A stretch of 64,000 nucleotides of DNA from Mycoplasmopsis canis PG 14. GTDB taxonomy: Bacteria; Bacillota_I; Bacilli_A; Mycoplasmatales; Metamycoplasmataceae. The position numbers and the translations under genes are program-made. Below are positions 33,435-46,367 of this stretch, piece by piece. Positions within the stretch are counted from its first letter, which is position 1, and every line of letters starts with the position of its first letter. The stretch spans positions 1 through 64,000 of the forward strand of contig NZ_CP014281.1 in NCBI RefSeq assembly GCF_001553195.1, given 5' to 3'. Below the pieces are notes generated by a model, which was not told where the DNA came from, did not search any database, and was given only the letters and a program-made list of their open reading frames with translations.

Positions 33435-33520
33435 GTTATAATTAAAGAGAATAGTTATATATTCTATATATAATTCTATATATAAACTATTTTAAGACAA
33501 ATAAAAGAAAAAGAGGATAT
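33435..33520 (+). promoter_or_regulatory. promoter and structured leader of the giant surface gene
   Basis: An extended -10 element TGTTATAAT lies at 33434-33442. The leader holds a perfect tandem 12-mer TTCTATATATAA (33462-33473 and 33474-33485) enclosed by AATAGTT at 33450-33456 and AACTATT at 33485-33491, which can pair. The ribosome site AGAGGA is at 33511-33516. A regulatory role is inferred from structure only. Confidence 0.5.
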
Positions 33521-36500
33521 ATGAGCAACCCAAATAATGAAGACAAAAAGAAAAAAAGAAGAAAAAAAGCTTTAATTCTTTTAGTTCCATTACTTTTATC
33601 AGGTGCAGCGGCAGGTGGTATTGCTGCAGCATTGCTTTATAGAAATTTAAATAAAGATAATTACAATCCGTATTTAAATTACTATGGTTACAATGATAAA
33701 GGTGACATTAAACTAGAATTTGTTTTACCACAAGAAAAAGTAGAACAATACAAAAACAGAGAAGTTTCATCAGTATTTGTAGATGAAAATGGAAAAGAAT
33801 ACATTGTTTCAGCTACAGTTGATGCAAATGGTAAAGTAAGTTTTGATACTTCATCACTTCCTAAACCTGGTAATTATAATCTTTCAAAAGTTGTTGATAA
33901 AAATACAAATGAACAAATATTATCAAAAGAAGAATTACCAGCCGAATTAAAAACTTCAATTAAGAAACCATCTGTTGATGGAAGTTTTTCAACTAACCCA
34001 GATACAAATTCAAAGGTATTGAACTTAAATGTAAATGAAGGTCTTGCTAATAGAGAATTAGAATTAACATTCACAAATGAAAAGGGTGAAATATTCACAC
34101 AAAAAGTGAAAGTGGATAAAAACGGCCAAATTTCATTTGATTCAAAAGACTTACCTAGTGGTTCAAAATGAACTTTAACAAAAGCAGTTGATGCAGATAG
34201 CAAAAACCAAAATCCAGTTATAAATGTTAATGATATTCCAGAAGAATTGAAAACTATTGACAAACAAGATTATTCATCAAGTTTTTCAAATACAAAAAAC
34301 GGAAATATTGAATTATCATCAAAAGTTGATACTTCAAATGCCGGAAAACAAGTTGTTGGTGTATTTACAGATAAAGACGGTAAAGAAAATAAAGTTGAAG
34401 GAACAGTTCAACCAGATGGAACTGTTAAGTTTGATACTTCATCACTTCCTAAACCTGGCGAATATAACTTAAATAGAATTGTTGAAAAAGATAATGAGAA
34501 TAATGTTATCAAATCAAATGATCAATTATCAGATGTAGAAAAATCTTCAATTAAGAGACCAGAAGTTTCTATTTCAAAAGAAAATAAAGATATCACTGGT
34601 TCTACAATCAATATTTCATTACACCCATCTAAATCAAACAAAGATGTTATTTTAACATTTACAGATGCTAATGGAGAAACATACAAGGTTCCAGCTAAAG
34701 TTGGTGTTGATGGTAAATTAGTATTTGATTCAAGTGAATTCTTAGATGAAGGTAACAAATACACCCTACAATCAATAACTGATAACGAAGGTAACAAGGT
34801 AGCTGATTTATCAGAATTAAGTCCTGAAGATTTAATAATTGATAAGATTAATTATGCAGAAGTTATTAGCAATAATTCAAAAGGTGATAAAAATATTAAT
34901 CTTGACTTAGGACAAGCGAATGCAAATAAAGAAGCAGTTGCTATATTCACAGATAAAGATGGTAATGAAGTAGAAGTTCCAGCACAAGTTGACGCAAATG
35001 GTAAATTAGTAATCGACACATCTAAACTTCCAAATCACAATGAGTATAAATTAAAAGAAGTTAGAGATAATAACGAAAACGTTATTTTATCAAATAGCGA
35101 ATTACCAGAAGGAGCAAAATCAACAATTAAGAAACCTGAAGTAACAGTTAATGTTATTGAAGATGAAAAAGGTTCAAAAGACTTATCATTAAATTTACCA
35201 CAAGATCAAGTTGGAAAAGAAGTTGAAGCAACATTTACAAATTCAAAAGGTGAAGAAATAAAAGTAAAAGCTACAGTTGATGCTAATGGAAACTTAGTTT
35301 TAGACACATCAAATAATAATTTATTCCCTGAAGGTGAAAAATATACTCTTAACAGTATTAAAGATGCTAACGGTAATAAAGTTGTTAATTTAGATAATGT
35401 TGATACCATTGTTGTAAACAAAGTGGGTGAAAACTCAACATTAAACAACAAAAATAACTACTTAGATGATTATTCATATAACAAAGATGGACAATTAGAA
35501 TTAAATGTAGCTTTACCAAAAGACAAAGCCGCTGAATATGCTAATAAACCAGTAACAGCTGTATTTGTTGATGAAAATGGTAAAAAACATGAAATTCAAG
35601 CAACAGTTGATGCTGAAGGAAATGTTAAATTTAATACAAATGACTTACCTAAACCAGGTCAATATACTTTAGATCAAGTTGTTGATTCTGCAACTAACCC
35701 AGCAACTACTTTATTATCTAAAGATCAACTTTCAGATGAACAAAAAACTCCAATTAAAAGACCAGCGGTTTCTGGAACTGTAACAACTACAGAGAATGGA
35801 AATGATAAAGTTCTTAATTTAGAATTAAACCCAGCTTTAGCTAACCGTGAATTAGAATTAGAATTTACAGATGAAAATGGAAATAAAATTAAGAAAAATG
35901 TAAAAGTTACTCCAGAAGGAAAACTTGTATTTGATTCTTCTTCATTACCTGAAGGACAAAAATGAACACTTTCTTCAGTTAAAGATGCTGATAATTTAGA
36001 GGGTGGTCAAGTATTAGATACAAACGATTTACCTGAAGAACTTAAAGTTATTGATAAAGTAGATTATTCAAAAGTACTTACACCTAACGATAAAGGGTCA
36101 GTAGATCTAAATGTTAAATTACCAAAAGATCAAGCTGGTAAAGAAGTTACTGGAGTATTCAAAGACAAAGATGGAAACTTCATTCAAGTACAAGGAACAG
36201 TTCAACCAAACGGAACTGTTAAGTTTGATACATCTTCTTTACCTGAACCTGGTGAATATAGTTTAGATAGAGTTTTAGATCCAAACAACGAAAACGCAGT
36301 TCTAAAAAGTGCAGATGATTTATCTGAAGCTGAAAAAACAACAATCAAAAAACCTGAAGCAACAATTTCAAAATCTGGAACAAATCAAGCAGATGCTAAA
36401 ATTTCAATTGATTTACACCCTTCAAGAAGTGGTGAACAAGTTACAGCGACATTTGTTGATAAAAACGGAAATAAAGTTGAAGTTCCTGCAACAATTGGTC

Positions 36501-39500
36501 CAGAAGGTAAGTTAGAAATTGATGCAAGTAAATTACCAGATGGAAAAACATATACACTTGAATCAGTTAAAGATAACAAGAACCAACCAGTTGTTGATTT
36601 AAGTAAAGCTAATAAAGAAGATTTAGTAATTGATAAAGCAAACTATAATGATGGAAGCGTTTCTCGTGATGAAAACGGAAATGCAAAAGTTAACGCTCAA
36701 TTGCCAGAAGGTAATGCTAACAAAGAAGTTAAAGCGGTATTTACAAATGAACATGGTGAAACATTTGAAGTTCCTGCAACAACAGATGCTAATGGAAAAG
36801 TTTCATTCGATACATCTTCATTACCTACACCAGGAAACTTCTCATTAGATAGAGTTGTTGATAAAGAGTCAGGTGAAGCAATTCTTTCAAATAATCAATT
36901 ATCAGATTCTCAAAAAGTTAATATTAAAAAACCTGAAGTTACAGCAAAAGTTATTGAAGATGCTAAGGGTTCAAGAGACTTAGAGTTAAGCTTACCACAA
37001 GATCAAGTTGGAAAAGAAGTTGAAGCAACATTTACAAATTCAAAAGGTGAAGAAATAAAAGTAAAAGCTACAGTTGATGCTAATGGAAACTTAGTTTTAG
37101 ACACATCAAATAATATTTTATTCCCTGAAGGTGAAAAATACACACTTAAGAGTTTAACTGATTCTCAAGGAAACAAAGTTGTTGACGTAGCAAAACTTCC
37201 TGAACCTATAACAGTAGCTAAAACAGGAAATAAATTAAATGGTGAAGTTTCAACAAAACCAGATGGTTCAAAACAACTTGAATTTAATGTTCCTGAAGGA
37301 GCTAACACAAATGGTGCAGTTGCTAGATTAACAGATGCTAACGGGAATGTTGTTGAAGTGCCTACACGTGTTGATGAAAATGGAAAACTTGTTGTTGATA
37401 CAAGTTCGCTTGATCCTAAAAAAGTTTACACACTTGACCAAATTGTTAACCCAACAACAAGTCCAGAAACAACACTAGTTTCAGGCGATGACCTAACAGA
37501 AGATGTTAAGAGAATTAATGATACAAAAGAAGAAGCAAGAAAAGTTACATTTACAAGATGAAGTATTTCAGATCTTGCTACTACAAAAGCAAGTATCGAA
37601 GTTTCTTATGAAGATATCAATAACTTAATTGATCCTAACGCAAACTATGTTTTAACACTTAGCAAAAAAGATGATGCAAATTCAAAAGTAAGCGCTAAGG
37701 CAAAAGTTAATAAAGAAAGAAATAGATTCTTCTTTGATTTTGTTTCCTTAGATAAAGACACATTTTATGTTTTTGATTCAATAAAACCAGAATTTACTAA
37801 TGATTCAATTACATTTTTAAATAATCTTGACAAGCAAGAATTTAAAACACCAAAATTTGAAGTTGCTGTTTGAGCATCAACAACTGTTTCAAACGAAACA
37901 ACAAACTCAGTTTCAATCAATTTTGGAATAGATGTTTCTAATTCTGTTCAATTAGATGACGCTGCTGAAATAAAAGTTCACTATGTGAAGTTAGAGAAAA
38001 CAGGAAATGAATCTGAAGAACAAACATTCACTATAACCAAAGCTAATCCTTCACATTCATTAAGTGGCTTAACAGGTAATACTATTTATGTAATTAAACA
38101 ATTATCTATACAAAAAGATGGACAGAAAGTTAACTTATTTAAAAATGAAACAACTAAATTCACTCAAGAATTTAAAACCAAAGCGACCCCAATTACTTTA
38201 ACATTCGATTCTTCAAATGAAATTGATAATATTATAAACTTCGAACAAGCAAGATTGACATTTGTTTATAACGATGCTGACGGAAGGTTAGAAGAGGGTA
38301 ATCCGGTTGAACTAACATTTAAAAAACTTGGTTCAGAGGAAATGTTAAAAGCTAGCGGAAGAGTTGCAAACAACAATAAAATATTAATTACTACAAATAA
38401 TGATTTAGAATCTAATACTGAATATGTTTTAGTTTCATTAACTACAAGTGCTAAAAACACAAATTCAGCTTATAATTATACTTTCGCAGCATTTTCTCAA
38501 GAAACTAAATTTAGAACAAGAGAAACAGTATATGACGTCGCAAATGTAGTTTTCGCTGAAGAATATGCAAGTAATAAGTTAGATAGTAGACAAGTTAGAG
38601 TAACTTTAGATAAACAAGGTAGAGCTGCAGATAACAAAACAGCAAAAATTGTGTTTAGATCAGAAAGTGATGGATCTGAAATTATTTCAGATGCTCAAAC
38701 TATTTTAGAATCAACACAAGAATTAACATTTACAATCAATAATTTAATATCAAATAGAAATTATATATTTGATAGATTAGTTTATGGAGAAGGTGATCAA
38801 TTAACTAAGAGATTTATTAATAAAAATAACGTTAATTTTGCATTTATAACAGAACCAGGAAGAACAGAAATTAGTAATTGAACATTTGAAGATTTTACGT
38901 TAAACTCAAATGATTTAAAAGTTACATTTAATAATCCTGATCAATCATTATCAAAAGATTCTATACTAGAATTAACTATTACAAAAACAAATGATGAGAC
39001 ATTTGTGCAAAAATTTGATTCAACATTAGTAACAGCAAAAGATTCTAACTTTGAAGCTTTATTCGATAATATTCCAATGGATTTAAACCAAGAATATAAA
39101 GTTGTTTCAATTAAAGTTAAATCACCTGTCACAAAATCATATAGAGGTGTTAACGGAACTTCAGAAAATATAATTTTCCAAACAAGCGAAGGAAACGAAC
39201 AAAAATTCGTAAATAAATTTAAAGTTCTTTCAGTTACAAACAGTGAATTATCAGAAAAACAAACAACCGTAACAGTAACATTTGATGAAACTAATAATTT
39301 ACTTCAAGGCAAATCATTCAGATTGAAATATGTTGGTAACGGAAATGATGAAAAATTATCATCAGTAGCTACATCAGTAACTGATAAAACTGCAACATTT
39401 ACATTATCAGATATCGATTCAAACAGACAATACACATTTGTTGGTGTATATTATGATGAATCTAATAAAAATGACTCTTCATTTGTAATTAGTGAAGATA

Positions 39501-42500
39501 AGAAAATTGTAGCTGATAATTCAGTTTCAAATGTAATCACAGTGGCTCCTCAAGAAACAAAAGTTTTAAGTCATGAAATTACAGAAAAAAGCATGGAAGC
39601 AAATACACTAAGATTTGCAATTAACAATCCAGATAATGTATTCGAAAATGGACAAGTTTTTGTTTTAGAATACTTCAAAACAGAAGATGCAAATACTACA
39701 TTAACAAAAGAAGGAAGCTTATCTATTGATCAAAACAATGTTTATGTAACATTCGCAAACATTGGAATGGATGTTAACAAAGAATATAAAGTAAAAAGAG
39801 TATTGGTTAAATCAAAACCAAGCAAAGCACATGTTGATGTAAATAATAACAACATTATTTATGATAAAGATTCAACTAATGCTACAGAATATGTTCTTCA
39901 AAACAGATTTAATATAACAAGTGTTAATTCAGTTGTTGCTCAAAATAATGATAATGTAACAGTTACAATTGTTGTAGATAGCAATAATAATTTATTAGAA
40001 AACAAAAAATATAAAGCAAGATTTGTTGATCATAACGGTGTAAATCCAATTTTCACTGAAGTTGCAACTGTTGCTGGTAATACATTAAGTCTTTCAATTC
40101 CTTCAATTGCAAGAAATAGAGAATATACATTTGATAAGTTGTACTTTGAAGAAGGAACAGTGGATGGTTCAAGAATTAATTCAAATTCTAAATTTGTCCC
40201 AAATACTTCAAATATTGAAAACAAATTTGAAGTAACTCCTGGTGAAACTACAATTCAAGGAACTCCGAGTGTAGAAACCAAAGCAATTGATTCAAATACT
40301 ATTAAGTTTATAGTTAACAACCCTGATAAATCATTTAATGTTGGCAATTTAATAGTTGTTGAATATTACAAAGTTAAATTAGAGGAATCTGAAGCTGAAG
40401 ATGTTGTAGTAGTTGATAATTTAGCATTAGCATCAGATTCAAACGGAAACTTCTCATTTACTTTAAACTTACCAATGGATATTAATAGAGAATACAAGAT
40501 TAAATCTATTAAAGTTAAAGAAAAATCTAGTGTTCTATTCAAAAATGTAAATAATGACGCTGATAATGCTATTTATAAAGAAGGAAACGTTAATGGTGTT
40601 GAATATAGATATAAAAATACATTTAATTTAGATTCAATTTCATCAACAATACAATCAAATACAACATCAGCTTCAATAAGTACAACTTTCTCAATTGATG
40701 ATGCTTATAAAGCAGGTAAGAAATTTGTCTTAAAATACGTTGACAATGCGGGAAATGTTAAATGATCAAACCTTGTATCAGATATCACTAACCCTGGATT
40801 TACATTATCTAACTTAAATTCAAATAGACAATATACATTTGAAGCTGCATATTTTGTTGCAAGCACAGTTGAAGAAAGTGGTTTAGAAACAGCTGATAAA
40901 ACAATCATTGCTAAATCAAATACAGTTTCAGATACAATTTCAATTGAACCAGCAACAACAAATGTTTCAGAGTTCACTAAATTAGAAAAATCATTATCAG
41001 GAATGTCAATTCAATTTGAAATTAATAACCCTGACAAATTATTTGATGAACACACTGAAGTTACTTTAGAATACAACAAAGTGTCAGCTCAAGAATCAGA
41101 AGCTAATTTAACAGCTACTGCTAATTTAACTCCTGTTGCAAGTGATACAAATAAATTCACAGTTAAATTCTCAAACTTAACATTAAACTTAAACGAAGAA
41201 TATGCAGTTAAGAAAATAAGATTAAGTGCAAAACCAAGCGCAGCATGAAAAAATATAAACGATAAATTAGATAACGTTATTTATAATTCAGCAGAGAATA
41301 GTGAAAGATATGAATTTGAAAATAAATTTATTGTAACATCTATCGCTGATTCTTCAAGTTCAGCAACTGATGGAAACAAAAATATAACAGTAACTTTTGA
41401 AGGTGATCAAGAATTAACTTCAAATAAATCATTTAGATTAAAATATAAAGATCAAAATGATGTTGTATATTGAACATCAATATCCGCTATGCCTACTACA
41501 GGAACAACAACTGCAGATGTACAATTAACAAACCTTAACAAAAACCGTCAATATACATTTGATTCAATCTACTATGATGCTACAGGCACAAATGATGATA
41601 GTTTTTCACAAGACTCATCAACTAACTCTATTCCTCTTAAATCAACAGTATTGCACACATTTGAAGTTGAAAAAGGAGCTACTGCATTACAATCATTTAC
41701 AACTTCAAATCAAACTTTAACATCAACAGATATTAAAGTAGTTGTTAACAACCCGGATAACGCTTTATCAACTGCGGATACATTAAATATTCAGTATGTT
41801 AAAGTAAGTGATTCAAGTCAATCATATTCATTGTCAGCAAATCTTGTTGCTGAGGGTGATAACTTCAAAGTTGAATTTACTAATGTAACAATTGACTTAA
41901 ATGAAGAATATATTTTAGATAGAGTTTGATTAAATGCAAAACCTGGTCTTGCATTGAAGAACATAAGTGAAAATAATGTTATTTATCAAAAAACAGATAA
42001 TAATAATCACAAATTTATGAATAAATTTAAATTAGATTCATTAGAAATACCTTCAAATGAATCTAATAGAAACGTTGCTACAGTAAATGCAACTCTAGAT
42101 TTCAATAATAATCTACAAACAAACAAAAAATATAGAGCTAAATTTATAGTAAATGAAGATCCTAATAGAATTGTTTGATCTAATATAGTTGATGCAACAT
42201 CATTAAATGATAATTCTAAGAACTTAGCGCTAAGTCTTAGTGGTTTAGAATTAAATAGATCATATAAATTCGTTGGATTATACTGAGGAGAAGCATCTTC
42301 AACAGAAGATAATTTCCCTAATACAAATGATCACTTATTAAAACAAACATTTAGTGATGATAAGAAATTTGAAAATCCACACGGAGATACTAAAGCATCT
42401 GAATTAACTGTTTCAGATCACAAATTAAATTCTGTTGATCTTAAGTTCAAGTTAACAAACCCAGATAATGGATTTACGGCTGGAACAACAGTTGTAATGG

Positions 42501-45256
42501 AATATGTTAAAAATTCTGATCAGAATAATACTTTAACAAGTCAACCTGTTGCTTTAACATTGGAAGGTGATGCATATTACGCTACATTTGATGATTTCGC
42601 TATTGATTTAAATACTGAATATACAATCAAGAAGTTAAAAGTAACAGCAAAACCAAATGTTTTATTACACAACGTTAATAATAATGCTAATAATGAAATT
42701 AATGTTACTGAATTACAAAATTTAGGTATTGTAAATAAATTAAAACTAGCTTCAATTAATAATTCAAATCAACAAGATACATCAACAATAAGTGTTAAAT
42801 TAGACCAAAATAATGGATTATTAAACAACAAATACTTTGCAGCTAAATACACATTAAGTTCAGGCGAAGTTGTTTGAACAAATGTTCAAGCTGCTGTTGA
42901 AAGTTCTAGTGAAACAGATAAGGCCGATTTAACCCTTACATTATCTGATTTAATTTCTAATAGAACATATACATTTGTTGATCTTTACTGAACAGATAAT
43001 CAAAACGCAACTGCTAGTGACTTAACTAACTTAACAGATGCAAATAAAGTTGTAAAAGAAAATTCAATTTCAAATTCATTTACAATTGCGCTTGGTACAA
43101 CAAGAATATTATCTAAATCATTAACAGATTCAACAATTAATTCTGGAAACTGAGAATTTACTGTAAATGACCCTGATAAATTAATGTCAGTAGGAAGCAC
43201 AATAGTTGTTGGATATATTAAAGAAAGTGATCCAGAAGGAACAACTCTTACTGAAAAAGAAGCTGCGTTAGTTCAAGATGGTGCAAACTACAAAGTAACA
43301 TTTGAAAATGTTCCAATGGATGTTAATACTAAGTATCTAGTAAAAGAACTTAGATTAAAAACAAAAACTAAAGCAGAAAATCCTAATATTAACGGAAGAG
43401 ATAATAACGCTATTTACAATTCAGTTTTAGACACTGAAGAACAAAGTTTTATTAATGAATTTAAACTTACATCAGTTTCAAATAACATGAGTAGTGGTGC
43501 TGCAGGGGTTTCAGAAGCTACAATTACAGCAAACTTTAAAGCAACATCTAACTCAATTGGAGCAGATTATAAATTTGCTGTTAAATACGTTTCAGCTGAT
43601 GATGCAAACGAAGTTCTTATTTCAAATTCAGTTTCATCAAATAGCACAAGTTCATTAAACTTTACTTTATCTAACTTGAACAAGAATAGAAATTATAGAT
43701 TTGTAGAATTGTTATATACAAAGGATAATACTGATATTTCTAGTTCAAATGGTGCTGCATTCCCAATTGAAGGAACAGTTAATGATTCCTTTATAATAGC
43801 TCATGGATCTACAACATCTAGCACAGTTACTAATACAGTTACAGCAACATCTCAAAATATAACAAGTGTTGAACTTGAAATTATGTCAGAAGATAATGTG
43901 TTAGAAGCCGGACAACAACTTACCTTAACAGTAGGCCAAAAAGATAATAGATCAGATCAAACAGATAAAACAACAGTAGGAACAATAGTAGTAAGAGAAA
44001 ATAAATTCTATGCTATATTTAATATAGAAGGTCTTGCTGCTAATATGGATTACAAAGTTTATGAACTAAAATTCAATGATAAGCCTAGAAAAGCGCATAG
44101 CGATGTATATTCAACTGACTCAAATGTTGTAGCAATACCAAACGAAGAAATAACATTTAAGACTTCATTAGAACCAGTTGCTGAAACAGGAAGCCAAATT
44201 ACATTGGTTGAATCTCAAGAAAAAGATGCTAACTTAAGAGGAAAAGATATTTTAGAAGCTTCATATGAAGTATCAGGAACAATAACAAATATAAGTATTC
44301 CATTGGATCTATATGATTCAAGTCAATCAAATAATGGATTTGTTATTACCTATAATGGTACTGCTTCATTAAAAGATCGTACAACTGGAACGCATAGCGT
44401 TGTTGCTCATGATGTTTCTTATGATACATCAAATAAAACTATTTCATTTAAATTAAAAGGCATGAAAGCTGGTTATACTTATAATATTGATTCTCTTATA
44501 TTTAAACAAAATAGTCATACATCTACTACAGATAAAACAGATAAAACGATTAATTTAGATAATGTTACAAAAAGTTCTCATACTGCAAAAGGTTATGGTT
44601 GAGAATATCTAGAATTTAAGTCTGATTACTCATATTGACCTTCTGCTAATGATGGAAATTCATTAGTTGCAATGCTTGGTTTCCATAAAGGTTTTGAAGC
44701 AAATGATTTTACTAGACTATTCAACTATATTAAATTTAAAGCTCCTACAGGAGAAAAAGATTACGCTATAGGTCAATCTGGTTCTGCTGTTTCTTTAGAT
44801 GTTATATGATTAGAAAAATTAAAATCAGAATTAAGAGAAGCTGTACAATCCGCTCAAGCTTTAGGTAATAAAAAACCACACTTCGGAAACAATAATTTAT
44901 TTGGTATTCAACTAGGTAGAAAATGAGAAGATAACGCAACTAAATTTATAAGATTAATGAACGCTCACGCTCGCCCTGAAAGTGACTTTTATAAACCTCA
45001 ATTAGGTGTGACTGGTCCAAATAGCGTTTTAGGTAGAGGTATAATGAATGATACTTGAAAATTTGCTAACAATGATTCTTATTTAAACTCATTGGATAGA
45101 ATTTTAAATGTCGTTAATACTTTTAATGTAGTACCTGAAGATAAGATAAACGATTCTTCAGACTATCATTCAGGAGGCAGAAGCTACAATGAAAGAGAAG
45201 CAGGAAGCAACGGATGGTATTTAATGACTGACTCAGAAAATTCTAATTGAAATTAA
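33521..45256 (+). CDS. giant repeat-built membrane-anchored surface protein (3,911 aa)
   Basis: The open frame of 3,911 codons runs without TAA or TAG from ATG at 33521 to TAA at 45254-45256; about 18 TGA codons are Trp. Residues 1-16 are basic (KKKKRRKK), 17-40 form one hydrophobic segment (signal anchor, no lipobox Cys), and the rest should lie outside the cell. Residues about 47-1345 hold 13 beta-type modules of about 97 residues each. Residues about 1350-3530 hold about ten larger modules of about 235 residues. The last 220 residues (from 44600) are non-repetitive, Trp- and Asn-rich, and look like a separate folded domain. Such architecture suggests a long fibrous adhesin or spacer carrying a terminal head. 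Repeat domains of about 100 residues called DUF1410 occur in giant Ureaplasma and Mycoplasma proteins and are a possible relative, not verified. Confidence 0.88.
35195..35342 (+). repeat. near-identical direct repeat, copy 1 (module 6)
   Basis: Bases 35195-35318 are identical to 36992-37115. After a short mismatch the match continues to 35342/37139. The distance is 1,797 bp, exactly 599 codons, so recombination would delete or add an in-frame hexad. Confidence 0.92.
36992..37139 (+). repeat. near-identical direct repeat, copy 2 (module 12)
   Basis: This copy matches 35195-35342 base for base over the first 124 positions, including third codon positions, although the surrounding modules have diverged. 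Confidence 0.92.
37900..44180 (+). repeat. tandem ~235-codon modules of the giant gene
   Basis: The motif NNPD plus a hydrophobic strand recurs near 38932, 39630, 40320, 41027, 41750, 42455 and 43165, with a weaker copy near 43888 (SEDNVLEAG) and degenerate ones before 38900. Spacing is 690-725 bp. Each module contains in order NPD...LEY, the block N(E/R)EY-K-IKVK-KPS, VNNN-N-IY, the strand TVTF, NNLL-K-FRLKY, and NRQYTF followed by a YYDE-like turn. The copies are divergent at DNA level. Confidence 0.85.
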
Positions 45257-45266
45257 TTAGACTAAC

Positions 45267-45303
45267 AAAAAAATATTTCAGATTTAAGTCTGAAATATTT
45301 TTT
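45267..45303 (+). terminator. terminator of the giant gene
   Basis: AAAAAATATTTCAGA at 45268-45282 pairs with TCTGAAATATTTTTT at 45289-45303 around TTTAAG, a 15-bp perfect stem. Confidence 0.9.
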
Positions 45304-45464
45304 AAAATTTTAATTTAAGTATTATAGACAACTACTGTGTATTACAGATGATAATTAAAGGTATTAATATATCAATTAAAATTTATTTATTATGTTAAAA
45401 TTTAAATAAGACATTCATGAAATTTAATACTTAATAATTATTAATAATAAAAAAGGAGAAAATT

Positions 45465-46367
45465 ATGGAAAAAGAAAGATATTTATTTGCCATTGATTTA
45501 GATGGAACTACACTACGTTCAAGTGCTACTGGTGAGGTGCATGACCAAACTATTGCTGCAATTAAAAGAGCAAAAGATGAAGGTCATGTTGTTTGTATTT
45601 TAACTGGTCGTCCATGAAGAAGCACTAAATTCATTTATGAAGCTTTAGGGCTTGATACTGTTGTTTCGAACTATAATGGTGCACACATTCACCACCCTAA
45701 TGATGATGCTTTTATTCCTTACATAAAATATTTAAACCTAAATGAAGCTTTATATATATTAGGTGATGAAAAGGTTCAAAAAGAAATTTCGAATATTGCT
45801 ATTGAAGGACCAGATTGAGTTCAATTACAACATAGAGATGAAGATCTTGAAAAAGTATTCGGATTTTCAACTACACCAAAATTGAAAATAGGTTTAGATT
45901 TTCATAAAATACCTTTAATGCCAACTGGAATAATCTTTGATGTTAAAAAAGACACAGATGTTGAAGATTTAAGATGCTATCTTAAAGCAAGATATGGTGA
46001 TTTAGCAGAATTTTCATATTGATCTAAGGGTGAAGGACTAAGCCCTGTGTTTGATATGACAAATATCACTGCGAATAAAGGTAAAGCATTAAGTATGCTT
46101 ATTAGATATTACGATATCAAAACAGAAAATACAGTTGCTCTTGGAGATGGGTTTAATGATGTTCCAATGTTCAAAGTGGCTAATGTTTCTGTAGCTATGG
46201 GTAATGCTACAAAAGATGTAAAAAGATATGCAACAGTAAGAATTTCTAAATCAAACAAAGAAGGTGGAGTTGGATGATATATAAATAAATTCTTAGACAA
46301 CCCAGAATTAGAAATACAAAAATCAAATGATAAAAGAAAAAAAGTTAGACAAGCAGAGGAAGAATAA
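45465..46367 (+). CDS. HAD-family (Cof-type) phosphatase
   Basis: The 300-aa product has the HAD motif I FAIDLDGTTLRS at the N-terminus, motif II VCILTGRPWR near 45, a C2 cap in the middle, and the motif III/IV region GKALSML...VALGDGFNDVPMF near 205-230. Cof-type enzymes dephosphorylate sugar phosphates, nucleotides or FMN, and the substrate is not predictable. Three or four TGA are Trp. AAGGAG precedes the ATG. Its stop overlaps the rnhC start (TAATG). Confidence 0.92.

Larger units (their letters stand above)
33656..37545 (+). repeat. thirteen ~97-codon modules in a doubled hexad
   Basis: A conserved core such as VFVDENGK / FTDKDGN recurs near 33773, 34070, 34360, 34660, 34945, 35231, 35561, 35862, 36153, 36450, 36738, 37029 and 37328. 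Odd modules end in IK(K/R)P and even ones in IDK or VNK. Modules 7-12 repeat 1-6 in order, at a shift of about 597 codons. Markers are ANREL (2 and 8), KWTL (2 and 8), GTVKFDTSSLP (3 and 9), LHPS (4 and 10), ANKE (5 and 11) and PQDQVGKEVEATF (6 and 12). Confidence 0.9.

Noticed and set aside
33656-44180. CRISPR array
   Set aside because: The repeats are coding, about 290 or 700 bp long and divergent. There are no short identical repeats with unique spacers and no cas genes.
33521-45256. A series of separate genes or a broken pseudogene in the surface locus
   Set aside because: Every break in the standard-code reading is a TGA; all pieces share one frame and I found no TAA or TAG between 33521 and 45254. 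Read with TGA as Trp it is one gene.
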